Of a stretch of DNA of 64,000 nucleotides, positions 8,869 through 20,090 are shown one piece after another. The translations under genes and the position numbers were made by a program. Source of the DNA: an uncultured Prochlorococcus sp. (GTDB taxonomy: Bacteria > Cyanobacteriota > Cyanobacteriia > PCC-6307 > Cyanobiaceae); contig CACFCB010000001.1 in the NCBI GenBank assembly GCA_902564695.1, positions 124,001-188,000 of the forward strand, given 5' to 3'. The notes under the pieces are model-generated. The model was not told the origin of the DNA. It saw only the letters and a list, made by a program, of their open reading frames with translations, and did no database searches. The first letter of the stretch is position 1. Each line of letters opens with the position of its first letter.

Positions 8869-11175
8869 TTGAAAACTATGTTTAAAAGACACTTCAAATC
8901 TCATATGAAATTAGATAGTAAATCATTTTATGCTATTGGATTAGCGATTCCTTTGATTAGTTTTTGTGGAGATACAAAAGCATCAAAATTATATAATAAT
9001 GTAGACCAATCCTTTTTTAGTCATAGAAAAATAGAAAGTTTTGAAAATAGATATAAATTAAAGAATAACCAGTTAGATATTTATAAGACTTTAATAGCGG
9101 AGGAAAGTAAAGAAGAAGTTGAAAATAATACAATTCAAGAAAAAAGGGTGTTAATTTCAGAGATAATTATTGAGGGGCTTGAAGATCATCCTGAGAAAGA
9201 ACGATTGGAGGTGGTTGCTTATGATGCAATGGTTATTAGACCGGGTAGTAAAGTTACAAGTGAAGAAGTTAAAAAAGATTTAGATCGAATTTATTCAACA
9301 GGCTGGTTCTCTGGTGCAAGAGTTGAATCTTTGCAGACTGATCTTGGTGTTGAACTTTTGATTAAGATTGAACCCAATCCGGTATTAAATAAAATTAATA
9401 TTTTACCAACAGAAAAGAAACTATCAAATGCAAAGATAGATCAGATTTTTAACAAAGATTATGGTAAAACATTGAATTTGAATATTCTGCAATTGAGAAT
9501 AAAAGAAATTAAAGAATGGTATAACTCAAAAGGCTATTCCTTGGCAAGGATATCAGGCCCAAGTAGGGTTAGTAATGATGGAATTGTTCAACTGAATATT
9601 CAAGAGGGTTTAATTTCTGGGATTGAGATTAATTTTATTGATGAAGAAGGTAATTCAGAAGATGAAAAGGGAGAAATGATAAAAGGGAAAACAAAAAAAT
9701 GGGTAATTGAAAGAGAATTAATTACAAAGGTAGGAGATATTTTTAACAGGGATAACTTAGAATCTGATATAAAAAGATTATATTCAACTTCACTTTTTAA
9801 TGATGTAAAAGTTACTTTGAAACCAGTTTCTTCTCAACCTGGAAAGATTATAATTGCCTTAGGAATCACTGAGCAAAGAACAGGCTCTTTGACTGGAGGT
9901 CTAGGCTATAGCGGAGGACAAGGTGTATTTGGCCAAATTGGATTACAAGAATCTAATCTTATGGGAAGATCATGGTCATCAAATATGAATTTGACTTATG
10001 GTGAGTATGGTGCTCTTTTGAATTTATCTTTATATGATCCATGGATTAAAAATGATAAACATAGAACTTCTTTTAGGACATCATTGTATTTAAGTAGAGA
10101 GGTGCCACAGGAATTTAGAAGTCAGGAGGGTGGAAGTATTCGTGGTGTTACAGATAGATATCAAGCTCACAATTCATCAATAAGTTATGACACAAATCAA
10201 TCTCATCAATTAGATATTAATAACGATAATACTTTAATTGAAACTGGACCATTCTCTGATGTTTTGTCTGCTAAGTCATCAGCTCCAGAGTTCAGTTGGT
10301 TTGATTATGAAGGTGATTCAATAGTTTTAGAACGTACTGGGGGAGGTTTCTCTTTTGCTAGACCTTTTAATGGAGGTCAGCCTCTTAAAAAGGTTCCTTG
10401 GAGTGTACTAATAGGTGCAAATTTCCAAAAAGTTAAGCCAATTGACTATGCAGGAGATAAGAGACCATATGGGGTGGCATCTACCAATTTTAAAGAAGGT
10501 CAAGTCCCAGAAAATGAAGTGATTTGTGTGGCTTTTAATTGTGCTGAAGAAAATACACTTGTAAGCTTTAAAAGCGCAGTTACTTACAATAATTTAAATA
10601 ACTCAAGAAATCCAACTTCTGGAGATTATTTAAATATTGGGTCAGAACAATTTATTAGTTTAGGAGAGAATTCACCTACATTTAATAGAACTAGAGTTGG
10701 TTATTCACGTTTTTATCCTGTTAACTGGTTGAAGTTTCATAAAGGTTGTCGCCCCAAGCCTGGCGAAAAATTAAATTGCTCCCAATCGATCGGCTTTCAA
10801 GCAAAGGTGGGAACTATTATTGGTGAATTACCCCCTTATGAAGCCTTTTGTTTGGGTGGTTCAAGTTCTGTAAGAGGTTGGAATACTTGTGATCTTGGAG
10901 TCGCAAGGAGCTACGGAGAAGCGACAGCAGAGTATAGGTTTCCTGTTTGGAGATTAGTTTCAGGCGCTCTATTTGTTGATGCGGGATCTGCTTTAGGTTC
11001 TCAAGCAAATGTCCCAGGGAAGCCTGGAGAAATTCTTGAAAAACCAGGATCTGGATTTTCTGCTGGGCCTGGAGTAGTTATAAATACTCCTGTAGGACCA
11101 ATCCGTATAGAGGCTGCGAGTCAAGATCTCAGCGGTAATTGGCGATATAACATTGGGATTGGCTGGAAATTCTAG
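8869..11175 (+). CDS. bamA: outer membrane protein assembly factor, BamA/Omp85 family
   Basis: POTRA-like repeats, C-terminal Omp85 barrel (GGSSSVRGW, GPGVVINTPVGPIRIE), precedes lpxC. Confidence 0.9.
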   Translation: MKTMFKRHFKSHMKLDSKSFYAIGLAIPLISFCGDTKASKLYNNVDQSFFSHRKIESFENRYKLKNNQLDIYKTLIAEESKEEVENNTIQEKRVLISEIIIEGLEDHPEKERLEVVAYDAMVIRPGSKVTSEEVKKDLDRIYSTGWFSGARVESLQTDLGVELLIKIEPNPVLNKINILPTEKKLSNAKIDQIFNKDYGKTLNLNILQLRIKEIKEWYNSKGYSLARISGPSRVSNDGIVQLNIQEGLISGIEINFIDEEGNSEDEKGEMIKGKTKKWVIERELITKVGDIFNRDNLESDIKRLYSTSLFNDVKVTLKPVSSQPGKIIIALGITEQRTGSLTGGLGYSGGQGVFGQIGLQESNLMGRSWSSNMNLTYGEYGALLNLSLYDPWIKNDKHRTSFRTSLYLSREVPQEFRSQEGGSIRGVTDRYQAHNSSISYDTNQSHQLDINNDNTLIETGPFSDVLSAKSSAPEFSWFDYEGDSIVLERTGGGFSFARPFNGGQPLKKVPWSVLIGANFQKVKPIDYAGDKRPYGVASTNFKEGQVPENEVICVAFNCAEENTLVSFKSAVTYNNLNNSRNPTSGDYLNIGSEQFISLGENSPTFNRTRVGYSRFYPVNWLKFHKGCRPKPGEKLNCSQSIGFQAKVGTIIGELPPYEAFCLGGSSSVRGWNTCDLGVARSYGEATAEYRFPVWRLVSGALFVDAGSALGSQANVPGKPGEILEKPGSGFSAGPGVVINTPVGPIRIEAASQDLSGNWRYNIGIGWKF

Positions 11176-12020
11176 TGTTTACTTTTCCTGAAAATTATGA
11201 GCAAGGTTGGACATTACGCAATGAGATAATAAAAGAAGGTATTGGATTGCATACAGGTCTTCAATGCAGAGTAATAATTAAGCCAACAGAATTACCTGGA
11301 TATCATTTTTCTATCTCAGAGGACTCCAATGAGGTAATTACCCTAGATATTTCAAAAGTAAGGAACACTCCTTTATGCACAACAATTGATCTGAATGGTA
11401 AACAAATAGCTACGGTTGAACATTTACTTGCTGCGTTAATTGGTTCTGGCTTAACTCATGTGCATCTGGAAATAAAAGGTAGAGAGATACCTTTGCTTGA
11501 TGGCTCTTCAATAGGCTGGATAGAAGAGATAGAGAAATCAGGAATGATTAATGCCACAACTTCTCCCAAGCCAAGACCTGAATTGAAATCCCCAATTTTC
11601 ATTAACAAAGGAGAAAGTGTGATCTTTGGAATACCAGCCAAAAAATTGAAATTAATAGGTTTGATTGATTTCCCATATAAGGCAATTGGGCAGCAAATGT
11701 ATTCAATTGAGCTATCTCCGGATAATTTTGTTAAAGAAATTGCTCCAGCAAGAACTTTTGGCTTTCTTGATCAGTTAGAAGAATTAAAGAAAGCTGGTCT
11801 TATTAAAGGAGGAGCTCTTGAAAATGCATTGGTTTGTGATGGAGATTCCTGGGTTAATCCACCCTTGAGATTTTCAAACGAACCAGTACGTCATAAATTG
11901 CTCGATTTGATAGGAGATCTAGCTCTTGTTGGCTTACCTAGAGCGCAAATTTTCGTTTATAAAGGTTCTCATTCACTTCATGCTGAATTTGCTGCATCTC
12001 TTCAAAAGGTATTAACTTAA
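11175..12020 (+). CDS. lpxC: UDP-3-O-acyl-N-acetylglucosamine deacetylase
   Basis: IGLHTGLQCRVIIKP, TVEHLLAALIGSGLTHVHLEI, GSSIGWIE; GTG start overlaps the bamA stop. Confidence 0.95.
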   Translation: MFTFPENYEQGWTLRNEIIKEGIGLHTGLQCRVIIKPTELPGYHFSISEDSNEVITLDISKVRNTPLCTTIDLNGKQIATVEHLLAALIGSGLTHVHLEIKGREIPLLDGSSIGWIEEIEKSGMINATTSPKPRPELKSPIFINKGESVIFGIPAKKLKLIGLIDFPYKAIGQQMYSIELSPDNFVKEIAPARTFGFLDQLEELKKAGLIKGGALENALVCDGDSWVNPPLRFSNEPVRHKLLDLIGDLALVGLPRAQIFVYKGSHSLHAEFAASLQKVLT

Positions 12021-12032
12021 TTAAATCTGATT

Positions 12033-12491
12033 TTGACTGACATCTCTTCTTCCCAATCTCTCGTTTTAAATAGCGAGCAAATAATGGGGCTTTTGCCACA
12101 CAGGTATCCCTTTGCCCTTGTAGACAGAGTGATAAAACATGACCCAGGAAAAAAAGTGGTGGCCATAAAGAATGTCACTCTTAATGAACCTCAGTTTCAA
12201 GGTCATTTCCCTGATAGACCCTTAATGCCAGGTGTTTTAATAGTTGAAGCGATGGCTCAAGTGGGTGGCTTGATTGTCTCTCAAATGCCTGATCTTCCTA
12301 AAGGACTTTTTGTTTTTGCTGGGATTGATTCAGTTCGTTTTAGACGACCAGTTGTGCCCGGTGATCAATTGGAAATATCTTGTGAGTTGATAAGTATTAA
12401 GCGGAAGAGATTTGGGAAGGTTAGGGGGGAGGCAAAGGTCAATGACTTAATGGTTTGTTCTGGAGACTTAATGTTTTCTCTTGTGGATTGA
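12033..12491 (+). CDS. fabZ: 3-hydroxyacyl-ACP dehydratase
   Basis: [39 protein letters not shown] start. Confidence 0.97.
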   Translation: MTDISSSQSLVLNSEQIMGLLPHRYPFALVDRVIKHDPGKKVVAIKNVTLNEPQFQGHFPDRPLMPGVLIVEAMAQVGGLIVSQMPDLPKGLFVFAGIDSVRFRRPVVPGDQLEISCELISIKRKRFGKVRGEAKVNDLMVCSGDLMFSLVD

Positions 12492-12495
12492 AGTT

Positions 12496-13350
12496 ATGAG
12501 AGAATTTGAAACTTCTAAAAACTCTATTGGAGAAAATGAAATTAATATTCATAGATTGGCAAGTGTTTCTCCAAAGGCTGAACTTGGGAAAGGTGTATTT
12601 GTAGGATCTGGAGCAGTAATTGGACCAGATGTAATTGTTGGTCCCAATACTTGGATAGGGCCAAATGTGATTATTGATGGGAGAGTGAAAATAGGATCAA
12701 ATAATAAGATATTTCCTGGTGCTTGTATTGGTTTAGAACCTCAGGATTTAAAGTATAAAGGAGCTATTACTGATGTCTTAATTGGAAATGATAATACTTT
12801 CAGAGAGTGTGTAACTATTAACAGGGCTACTTTTGAAGGTGAGAAAACTATAGTTGGGAATCAAAATTTATTAATGGCCTATTCACATCTTGGGCACAAT
12901 TGTGAAATAGGAAACAATGTCGTCATATCTAATTCAGTGCAGGTCGCAGGTCATGTTGTTGTTGAAGATAGAGCTGTTATTGGAGGTTGCTTAGGGATCC
13001 ATCAATTTGTTCATATTGGCTATTTAGCCATGGTCGGAGGGATGACAAGAGTAGATAGAGATGTCCCTCCTTATTGTCTTGCTGAAGGACATCCGGGGAG
13101 AATGCGGGGACTCAATAAAGTTGGAATTAAAAGAAAAAATTTAGATAAAGACAATAAAGAAGAATATCTTCAATTGAAAAGAATTTGGAATTTATTATTT
13201 AAATCCGAATATGTAATTTCTGATGGTTTAAAAGTGGCAAGTCAAGAGAATTTACAACAATCTTCTGAAAGATTGTGTCAATTTATCGCTCAATCTATTT
13301 GTAAAGGAAGAAGAGGTCCAATGCCTACTTCAATGTCAATTAATAAATAA
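12496..13350 (+). CDS. lpxA: UDP-N-acetylglucosamine acyltransferase
   Basis: Left-handed beta-helix hexapeptide repeats, IGLEPQDLKYKG, NCEIGNNVVISNSVQVAGHV; likely ATG 12496. Confidence 0.95.
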   Translation: MREFETSKNSIGENEINIHRLASVSPKAELGKGVFVGSGAVIGPDVIVGPNTWIGPNVIIDGRVKIGSNNKIFPGACIGLEPQDLKYKGAITDVLIGNDNTFRECVTINRATFEGEKTIVGNQNLLMAYSHLGHNCEIGNNVVISNSVQVAGHVVVEDRAVIGGCLGIHQFVHIGYLAMVGGMTRVDRDVPPYCLAEGHPGRMRGLNKVGIKRKNLDKDNKEEYLQLKRIWNLLFKSEYVISDGLKVASQENLQQSSERLCQFIAQSICKGRRGPMPTSMSINK

Positions 13351-14525
13351 TGAAATTATTAATAAGTACTGGTGAAGTCTCAGGCGACTTGCAGGGGAGT
13401 TTATTAATCAAGGCTTTAAAAGACAATGCAGAAAAAAGAAAAATTAAACTAGAGATAATTGCTTTAGGTGGTGAAAGGATGAGAGAAGCGGGGGCAGAAT
13501 TAATTTGCAATACTTCCTCTATCGGTGCTATTGGTTTTTTAGAAGCACTTCCTTATGTTCTCCCAACTTTAAATGCACAATCAAAAATTGAAAATTATTT
13601 AATTTGTTCGCCTCCTGATGCAGTAGTTTTAATTGACTATATGGGTCCCAATATTCGATTAGGTTTGAAAATTAAAAAAAAGTTTCCTAATATTCCAATA
13701 ATCTATTACATCGCTCCTCAGGAATGGGCCTGGAGATTGGGTGATGCAGGCACAACAGATTTAATTAGCTTTACGGATAAAATCCTCGCTATCTTTGAAA
13801 AAGAAGCTAAGTTTTATTCAAATAAAGGTGGAAATGTAAGATTTGTAGGTCATCCAATGCTTGATTTCTATTGTAATATTCCTAATAAAGAAGAATCATT
13901 TAAAAAATTAGGATTAACTAGTGATAAAAAACTTTTACTTATAATACCAGCCTCTAGAAAACAAGAACTTAAATATATTTTACCTATATTACTTAAAGCT
14001 GCTAAATTACTTCAAAAAAATGATCCTTCTATAGTTATTTATATACCATCTGGATTAAAAGAATTTGATTCAATATTAAATAAAGCTTTGCAAGAATATG
14101 ATTTAGTGGGAAAAGTTATTGCATCGAGTGAAGTTGATACCTTAAAGCCATTTTTATTCTCTGCCGCTCATCTCGCTTTGTCTAAGTCTGGAACAATTAA
14201 CATGGAATTGGCTATAAACTTAGTTCCACAAATCGTAGGATATAAAGTAAGTAGAGTTACAGCTTTTTTCGCAAGATATTTGCTACGCTTCAATGTTAAA
14301 TATATTTCTCCAGTTAATCTTCTTTTAAACCAAAAGTTAATACCAGAGTTTGTTCAAGAGGAATTCCAATCTGAACAGATTTATAATTCAGCATTAAAAA
14401 TTCTGGAAGATAGTTCGACAAAACAATATATTATCTATGGCTATAAAAAATTAAAGGAGAAATTAGGGAAGCCTGGAGTTACAGATCGCGCATCTAAGGA
14501 TATTCTAGATTTGGTAGTTCAATGA
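13350..14525 (+). CDS. lpxB: lipid-A-disaccharide synthase
   Basis: LLISTGEVSGDLQGSLL, IYYIAPQEWAWR, RFVGHPMLD. Confidence 0.96.
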   Translation: MKLLISTGEVSGDLQGSLLIKALKDNAEKRKIKLEIIALGGERMREAGAELICNTSSIGAIGFLEALPYVLPTLNAQSKIENYLICSPPDAVVLIDYMGPNIRLGLKIKKKFPNIPIIYYIAPQEWAWRLGDAGTTDLISFTDKILAIFEKEAKFYSNKGGNVRFVGHPMLDFYCNIPNKEESFKKLGLTSDKKLLLIIPASRKQELKYILPILLKAAKLLQKNDPSIVIYIPSGLKEFDSILNKALQEYDLVGKVIASSEVDTLKPFLFSAAHLALSKSGTINMELAINLVPQIVGYKVSRVTAFFARYLLRFNVKYISPVNLLLNQKLIPEFVQEEFQSEQIYNSALKILEDSSTKQYIIYGYKKLKEKLGKPGVTDRASKDILDLVVQ

Positions 14526-15124
14526 TTAAGATGTTTAGACGATTAATTCTGAGTTGTATTCTTTTACAGTTTCTAATCATTTGGCCAGCGGAAGTATTTG
14601 CTCAATCACAAGAGGCAATTTTTGCTGGAGGTTGTTTTTGGTGTCTTGAGCATGATCTTGAGAAACTTGACGGGGTTCTTTCTGCAGACAGTGGATATTC
14701 TGGTGGGGATTTAGCAAACCCTTCATATGAAAATCATTTTGGTCACCAGGAGGCTGTAAGAGTTAGTTTTGATTCTAATGTGATTAGCTATAAAGAATTA
14801 CTTGATAACTATTGGGTTAACATTGACCCTTTTGATGATGATGGTCAGTTTTGTGATAGAGGTGATTCATATAAGCCTGTTATTTTCACATCTAATGAAG
14901 AACAAAAGAATGAAGCGAAAGAAAGTAAAAAAGCTATTTCTTTGGCTTTAAATATACCTATAGATCAGTTAAAGGTGAATATAGTTGATTCTAAAACCTT
15001 TTGGATTGCAGAGGAATACCATCAAGATTATGCAGTAAAAAATCCACTTAAGTATAAATTTTATAGAACTAGTTGCGGAAGAGATAATAGACTGAAAAAG
15101 GTGTGGGGAGAATATAAAAAATAA
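14522..15124 (+). CDS. msrA: peptide methionine sulfoxide reductase A, with N-terminal signal-like segment
   Basis: AIFAGGCFWCLEHDLEKLDGVLSADSGYSGG, EEYHQDYAVKNP. Confidence 0.95.
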   Translation: MIKMFRRLILSCILLQFLIIWPAEVFAQSQEAIFAGGCFWCLEHDLEKLDGVLSADSGYSGGDLANPSYENHFGHQEAVRVSFDSNVISYKELLDNYWVNIDPFDDDGQFCDRGDSYKPVIFTSNEEQKNEAKESKKAISLALNIPIDQLKVNIVDSKTFWIAEEYHQDYAVKNPLKYKFYRTSCGRDNRLKKVWGEYKK

Positions 15125-15214
15125 AACCTATATTAAATTAATATTTTTAATTTTAATTAGTAGCTTTTTAATTTATTTTAGAACTTCTTTTATTAAAAAA
15201 TATATATATTCGGG

Positions 15215-16699
15215 TTAATTATCTAATTCTTTTATCCAATTAACCAATGTTCTAACTCCATATCCGGTAGCTCCCTTTGGAGTTATGTCTCTGTCCTTTT
15301 CAGTCCAACAAGTCCCTGCTATATCAATATGGGCCCATGGAATATTTGTTTGTACAAATTCTTTAAGAAATAGGGCTGCAGTTATTGAACCACCTGGTCT
15401 AGGGCCTGTATTTTGCAAATCAGCAATAGATGACTTAAGTCCTGATTTGTATGAATCTTTCATAGGCATTCTCCAAATACCCTCTCCAGCTTTATCGGCA
15501 GCTATTGTTATTTGTTCAGAGAGTCGATCATTATCAGTCCATAAACCTGCCATCTCGTCACCTAATGCAATAACACATGCTCCTGTTAGTGTAGCCAGAT
15601 CTACGATGGCATTTGGTTGCAGTTTGCATGCATAAACCAATGCATCTGCAAGAGTTAATCGGCCTTCTGCATCAGTATTATTGACTTCTATTGTTTTTCC
15701 ATTTGATGCCTTGATTACATCTCCGGGGTGTAAAGCTGAACCATTAATCATGTTTTCACAAGCTGCAACTATAAAATGAACTTCAGTATTCTTTGGTTTG
15801 ATTTCTGAAATTGTTCTTGCTGCTCCAAGAACGGAGGCACTGCCACCCATGTCGTATTTCATTTTTTCAATTTGAGAAGCACCAACTTTTAGGTTGTAAC
15901 CACCAGAGTCAAAAGTTAAACCCTTGCCAATTAAAACCACTTTATTTTTAATTTTCGCATTCCCAGGTGTATAACTTAAGTGAATAAAATAAGGTTCTAA
16001 ATCTGACCCTTTAGCAACTGCAAGATAGGCTCCCATACCTCTATTCTCGCATTCTTTTTTATCAAGAATTTTTAACTTTAAATTATAATCATTAGCTAAT
16101 TTTTTTGCTTCTTTGGCTAATTGAGACGGTGTGAGGAAATTTGGTGGAGCTGAAACAAGTTGTCTTGCAAATTCAACTCCTGAGCAAATTGGATTTATTT
16201 CAGCTAAAGCTAAATTTATTGTGTTTTCATCCAATCCTATTAACTCAACTTCATTTATTTGATTAGATTCTTTTACTTCTGATTTAAATCTTTGATCTTT
16301 AAAGGATGTCAACCTAATGGCTTCCCCAACTGCAACGGAAGCTGCAGAAGGATCAAATGCATCCCATGGGAGCAAGATTCCTAACTTGCTTCCATGACTA
16401 AGAACTTGTCTAGTCCCAATTGAGGCGGCTATTCGAAGGTCTTGTATTAGAAGATTTTCGGCCGTGCCTAATCCTACAAAAACTATTTTTTTTACATTTT
16501 TATCTATTAAATCAATTGATAATTTTTGATTCTTCTTACCTTCAAACTTTGCATAATTAAACCTTTCGAGTAAATATGTTTCTTTTACAAGAGATTTAAA
16601 TAAATTTAGCTGGCTCTTTGTTGTTCCTTCTAAAACCCCAGCAATAAGAACTGAGCCTGACCATTCACTAATTTCTTTGGAGACTGCTGAAATTTTCAT
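15215..16699 (-). CDS. pepA: leucyl aminopeptidase (M17)
   Basis: GKGLTFDSGGYNLK, NTDAEGRLTLADAL, LATLTGACVIALG. Confidence 0.97.
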   Translation of the reverse strand: MKISAVSKEISEWSGSVLIAGVLEGTTKSQLNLFKSLVKETYLLERFNYAKFEGKKNQKLSIDLIDKNVKKIVFVGLGTAENLLIQDLRIAASIGTRQVLSHGSKLGILLPWDAFDPSAASVAVGEAIRLTSFKDQRFKSEVKESNQINEVELIGLDENTINLALAEINPICSGVEFARQLVSAPPNFLTPSQLAKEAKKLANDYNLKLKILDKKECENRGMGAYLAVAKGSDLEPYFIHLSYTPGNAKIKNKVVLIGKGLTFDSGGYNLKVGASQIEKMKYDMGGSASVLGAARTISEIKPKNTEVHFIVAACENMINGSALHPGDVIKASNGKTIEVNNTDAEGRLTLADALVYACKLQPNAIVDLATLTGACVIALGDEMAGLWTDNDRLSEQITIAADKAGEGIWRMPMKDSYKSGLKSSIADLQNTGPRPGGSITAALFLKEFVQTNIPWAHIDIAGTCWTEKDRDITPKGATGYGVRTLVNWIKELDN

Positions 16700-16737
16700 T
16701 TTACTTTAATACTTATCAGAATGATAACAACTTTTTT

Positions 16738-17337
16738 TTAATTAATTTGAGATGTAAATGGTGTTGACCAGATCCCCCGTGTTTCTTTATTAAAAGGTGG
16801 TAGCCAAGTCTGGATGAGGTCTTGTTCTAATTTCCTTCTGTCTTTTGTCTCAGAAGGCACATCAAGCCAAAAACGAATATTCAATTGAGATGTTAAACCT
16901 TCTTTTTGAAGAGCTTCTGAATAATTTGAAAGGTAATTTTTGCAATCATGATCACCTTTCCATCTCTTTTCTGCAGAGAGTGTTTCACCTATATATAAAA
17001 TAATATTTTTGTCGAAATTAATTGTTTTATCTATTACAAAATATATTGCTGCGCCTTCATGTATTGATTTTTGCCTTCTCCAAAAGCTTAGAGAAAGAGG
17101 GGTAAGTTCTAATGGGTTAAATATTTGAGTTGGTTCTTCTGACGCGGTCTCAAACAATGAGGATTGGTTGGAATTTTTGTATCCATTCTCTAGCATTAAA
17201 GATTGATGATTAATTATTTTACTTTGCCATTCCTCTATAACTTTTTTATTTATATGTATATTTTTAAATGTATTGTTGGTTGAGTGATTTATATCATTTT
17301 TATTGAATAAATCATGTTGGCGTTCATAGGCTACCAT
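16738..17337 (-). CDS. GIY-YIG nuclease-like domain protein
   Basis: AAIYFVID...ILYIGETLSAEKRWKGDHDCKNYL...RRKLEQDLIQTWLPPFNKE resembles a GIY-YIG core (GIY/YIG, Arg, Glu, Asn). Confidence 0.65.
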   Translation of the reverse strand: MVAYERQHDLFNKNDINHSTNNTFKNIHINKKVIEEWQSKIINHQSLMLENGYKNSNQSSLFETASEEPTQIFNPLELTPLSLSFWRRQKSIHEGAAIYFVIDKTINFDKNIILYIGETLSAEKRWKGDHDCKNYLSNYSEALQKEGLTSQLNIRFWLDVPSETKDRRKLEQDLIQTWLPPFNKETRGIWSTPFTSQIN

Positions 17338-17761
17338 TTTTTTTAATGCTAATATTAAAAAAAGATAATCTTTAATACTTTTATAATAACATACTTTATG
17401 AAATATTATTCATTAAAGTGCTTGAGTTAATATACAGATAACGAAAAAATAAAGACATTTTTCGGCAGTTAATTTTTTTGATTTGTGAAAGAATTTTCAG
17501 TTTTTTCGTGTCTTGGCTATTTAATTCTTTAATTAGTATCGTTGTTTGAAAAAAATAAGGACAATTTTTAATAATTAATTACCTTTAGGGCAATTTCTAC
17601 TTCCTTAGAACTGTTTTGTAGGTGATAATGGTATTAAAGCTAAAACAAAGTTACAACTTCACCTCAAGAAGCCAGTGTTTATGTTGCTAAAAGCAGGACT
17701 TACAACAAAAAATATCATAACTGATTCTTTGAGGTCCATTGCTATGAAAGGAGTTTGAAAA

Positions 17762-18079
17762 ATGTCTTTCTTTGAGTCTGAGATAGTTCAGGAAGAGGCT
17801 AAAAAACTTTTCACTGATTATCAAAATCTGATGCAATTAGGCTCAGATTATGGAAAATTTGATAGAGAAGGGAAGGTGATGTTTATCGATACTATGGAAA
17901 ACTTAATGGAAAGGTATAAAGTTTTTATGAAACGATTTGAATTATCAGAAGATTTTCAAGCAAAAATGACAGTAGAACAATTGAAGACTCAGTTGGGTCA
18001 ATTTGGAATAACTCCTGATCAGATGTTTGATCAAATGAACAGAACATTGGAAAGAATGAAAACAGAATTGGAAAAATGA
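17762..18079 (+). CDS. DUF1825 family cyanobacterial protein
   Basis: MSFFESEIVQEEAKKLFTDYQNLMQLGSDYGKFDREGK. Confidence 0.8.
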   Translation: MSFFESEIVQEEAKKLFTDYQNLMQLGSDYGKFDREGKVMFIDTMENLMERYKVFMKRFELSEDFQAKMTVEQLKTQLGQFGITPDQMFDQMNRTLERMKTELEK

Positions 18080-18105
18080 TTTCTAATTTATTAAATACTT
18101 AAATT

Positions 18106-19353
18106 ATGTTAGATAAATTTAATGATTTACCTGATTGGATCTCTAGAGGTTTAGATGATTTATTTCCTTGCAATGATTCTGAAGACTCAGATCAATGCTT
18201 TGCAAAAAGACTAGAACTTTCATCCATAGAAAAAAAACCTTTAAGGGTAAAACTTGGAATTGATCCAACAGGAACAGATATTCACATTGGACACAGTATT
18301 CTTTTCAGGAAATTAAGAGCTTTTCAGGATGCGGGTCATACTGCTGTACTTATAATTGGAGATTTTACTGCAAGGATTGGAGATCCAACTGGTAAAAGCA
18401 AAACTAGAATTCAACTCTCAAAAAATGAAGTTGAAGCAAATTCTTTGAGCTACCTTGAACAATTAGGTCTTGGTAAAGATCCCAAAAATTCATTGTTGGA
18501 TTTTTCAACTCCAGGACGTTTGGAAATCAGGAGAAATAGTGAATGGCTTGAAAAACTTAATCTTTCTGAAACCATAAAGCTATTATCAAATGCAACAGTT
18601 GGACAAATGCTTGCTAAGGAAGATTTTGGTAATCGATATAAATCTGGTACTTCTATCTCATTACATGAATTTCTATATCCTCTTCTTCAAGGATATGATT
18701 CTGTAATAGTTAAGTCTGACTTGGAATTAGGTGGGACAGATCAAAAGTTTAATGTAGCAATTGGGAGGGATTTGCAAAAAGCTTTCGGACAAAAACCTCA
18801 ATTTGGGATGTTATTACCTATTTTAATTGGTTTGGATGGTACTCAGAAAATGAGTAAAAGTTTAAACAATACAGTTGGTATAAATGATGATTCGTTATCT
18901 ATGTATTCTAAATTAGAAAAGGTTCCAGATGATCTTGTTTATAGCTATTTAAATTTATTAACTAATGAAAATTTAAAAGATTTAAATACTGATCCAAGAG
19001 AGCTTCAGAAATTTATGGCTTTAAAAGTAACTTCTAATTTTAAAGGAATTCAAGCAGCAAAACAAGCACAAATTAATGCTGAGAAATTAATTTTAGGATC
19101 TAATGAATCCCTTGATCAAATTCCCGAAGCTTCAATTTCCAAAGTTAATTTTCCTGCTAAGGTTTTTTATGTTTTTAGTCAAATGCAATTGTGTTCAAGT
19201 AGTAGCGAGGCTAGAAGGCAAATTCTTGGTGGAGGAGTAAGAATAGATGGAGAAAAGGTTGAAGACCCAAACTTGGTTTTTGATAAACCAGATGATCTTA
19301 TTGGGAAAATATTGCAGGTAGGAAAGAAAAAATTTCTTCGTGTTTCAAATTAA
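18106..19353 (+). CDS. tyrS: tyrosyl-tRNA synthetase
   Basis: [37 protein letters not shown]-terminal S4 domain. Confidence 0.97.
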   Translation: MLDKFNDLPDWISRGLDDLFPCNDSEDSDQCFAKRLELSSIEKKPLRVKLGIDPTGTDIHIGHSILFRKLRAFQDAGHTAVLIIGDFTARIGDPTGKSKTRIQLSKNEVEANSLSYLEQLGLGKDPKNSLLDFSTPGRLEIRRNSEWLEKLNLSETIKLLSNATVGQMLAKEDFGNRYKSGTSISLHEFLYPLLQGYDSVIVKSDLELGGTDQKFNVAIGRDLQKAFGQKPQFGMLLPILIGLDGTQKMSKSLNNTVGINDDSLSMYSKLEKVPDDLVYSYLNLLTNENLKDLNTDPRELQKFMALKVTSNFKGIQAAKQAQINAEKLILGSNESLDQIPEASISKVNFPAKVFYVFSQMQLCSSSSEARRQILGGGVRIDGEKVEDPNLVFDKPDDLIGKILQVGKKKFLRVSN

Positions 19354-19362
19354 TTTAAAATT

Positions 19363-20088
19363 ATGAATATTAAAAATAATCCAAGTGAAAAGCTAATTAT
19401 AGCTTTAGATGGGATGGATAGAAATAATGTATTTAATTTGCTCGAAGTAATTCCTGAAATTGTCTGGGTAAAAGTTGGCCTTGAATTATTTGTTAATGAA
19501 GGCCCAAGTATAATATCTATTCTGAAAAATAAAGGAAAAAAAGTATTTTTAGATCTTAAGTTTCATGATATTCCAACAACTATTGCTAGAGCATGTTTTG
19601 AGGCTGCAAAAACTGGTGCTGAATTTATTTCTATACATACTTGCTCAGGTAAAAAAGCTCTCAAGATGGCCAAAGAAGCTGCAAATGAAGGAGCATCCAC
19701 AGTTAATTTGACGCCACCAAAACTTTTGGGAATAACAATTTTGACTAGTTGGAATCAAGAAAGTTTGTTAGAGGATTTATTAATCAATCATTCCATAAAT
19801 GAACGAGTAAAGCATTTAGCAGAAATTGCATCAAGTTCAGGGCTAGATGGATGTGTATGCAGCCCTAGAGAAGTTCAATTCTTACGTAAAATTTATCCTA
19901 AGACTTTTGAGTTGGTAACCCCAGGAATTAGAGCAATAGGATCAGATGTGAATGATCAATCTAGAGTTTCTGATGCATCTCATGCACTTAAGATGGGAGC
20001 ATCAAAATTAGTTATAGGAAGAGTGATTACCCAATCAAATGATCCTGCATCTATGTTCAAAAGTTTTTGTGATAAAGCTTTAATTTGA
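19363..20088 (+). CDS. pyrF: orotidine 5'-phosphate decarboxylase
   Basis: LIIALDGMD, KVFLDLKFHDIPTTIARA, VTPGIRAIG, ASKLVIGRVIT. Confidence 0.97.
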   Translation: MNIKNNPSEKLIIALDGMDRNNVFNLLEVIPEIVWVKVGLELFVNEGPSIISILKNKGKKVFLDLKFHDIPTTIARACFEAAKTGAEFISIHTCSGKKALKMAKEAANEGASTVNLTPPKLLGITILTSWNQESLLEDLLINHSINERVKHLAEIASSSGLDGCVCSPREVQFLRKIYPKTFELVTPGIRAIGSDVNDQSRVSDASHALKMGASKLVIGRVITQSNDPASMFKSFCDKALI

Positions 20089-20090
20089 AT

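Noticed and set aside
15285-15635. 116-aa ORF antisense to pepA
   Set aside because: Antisense to highly conserved M17 peptidase motifs; treated as a shadow ORF.
17338-17761. Possible ncRNA or short peptide in the GIY-YIG/DUF1825 gap
   Set aside because: Only a weak AGGTGA/TCACCT pairing and short frames without good starts were visible; not enough to call a feature.
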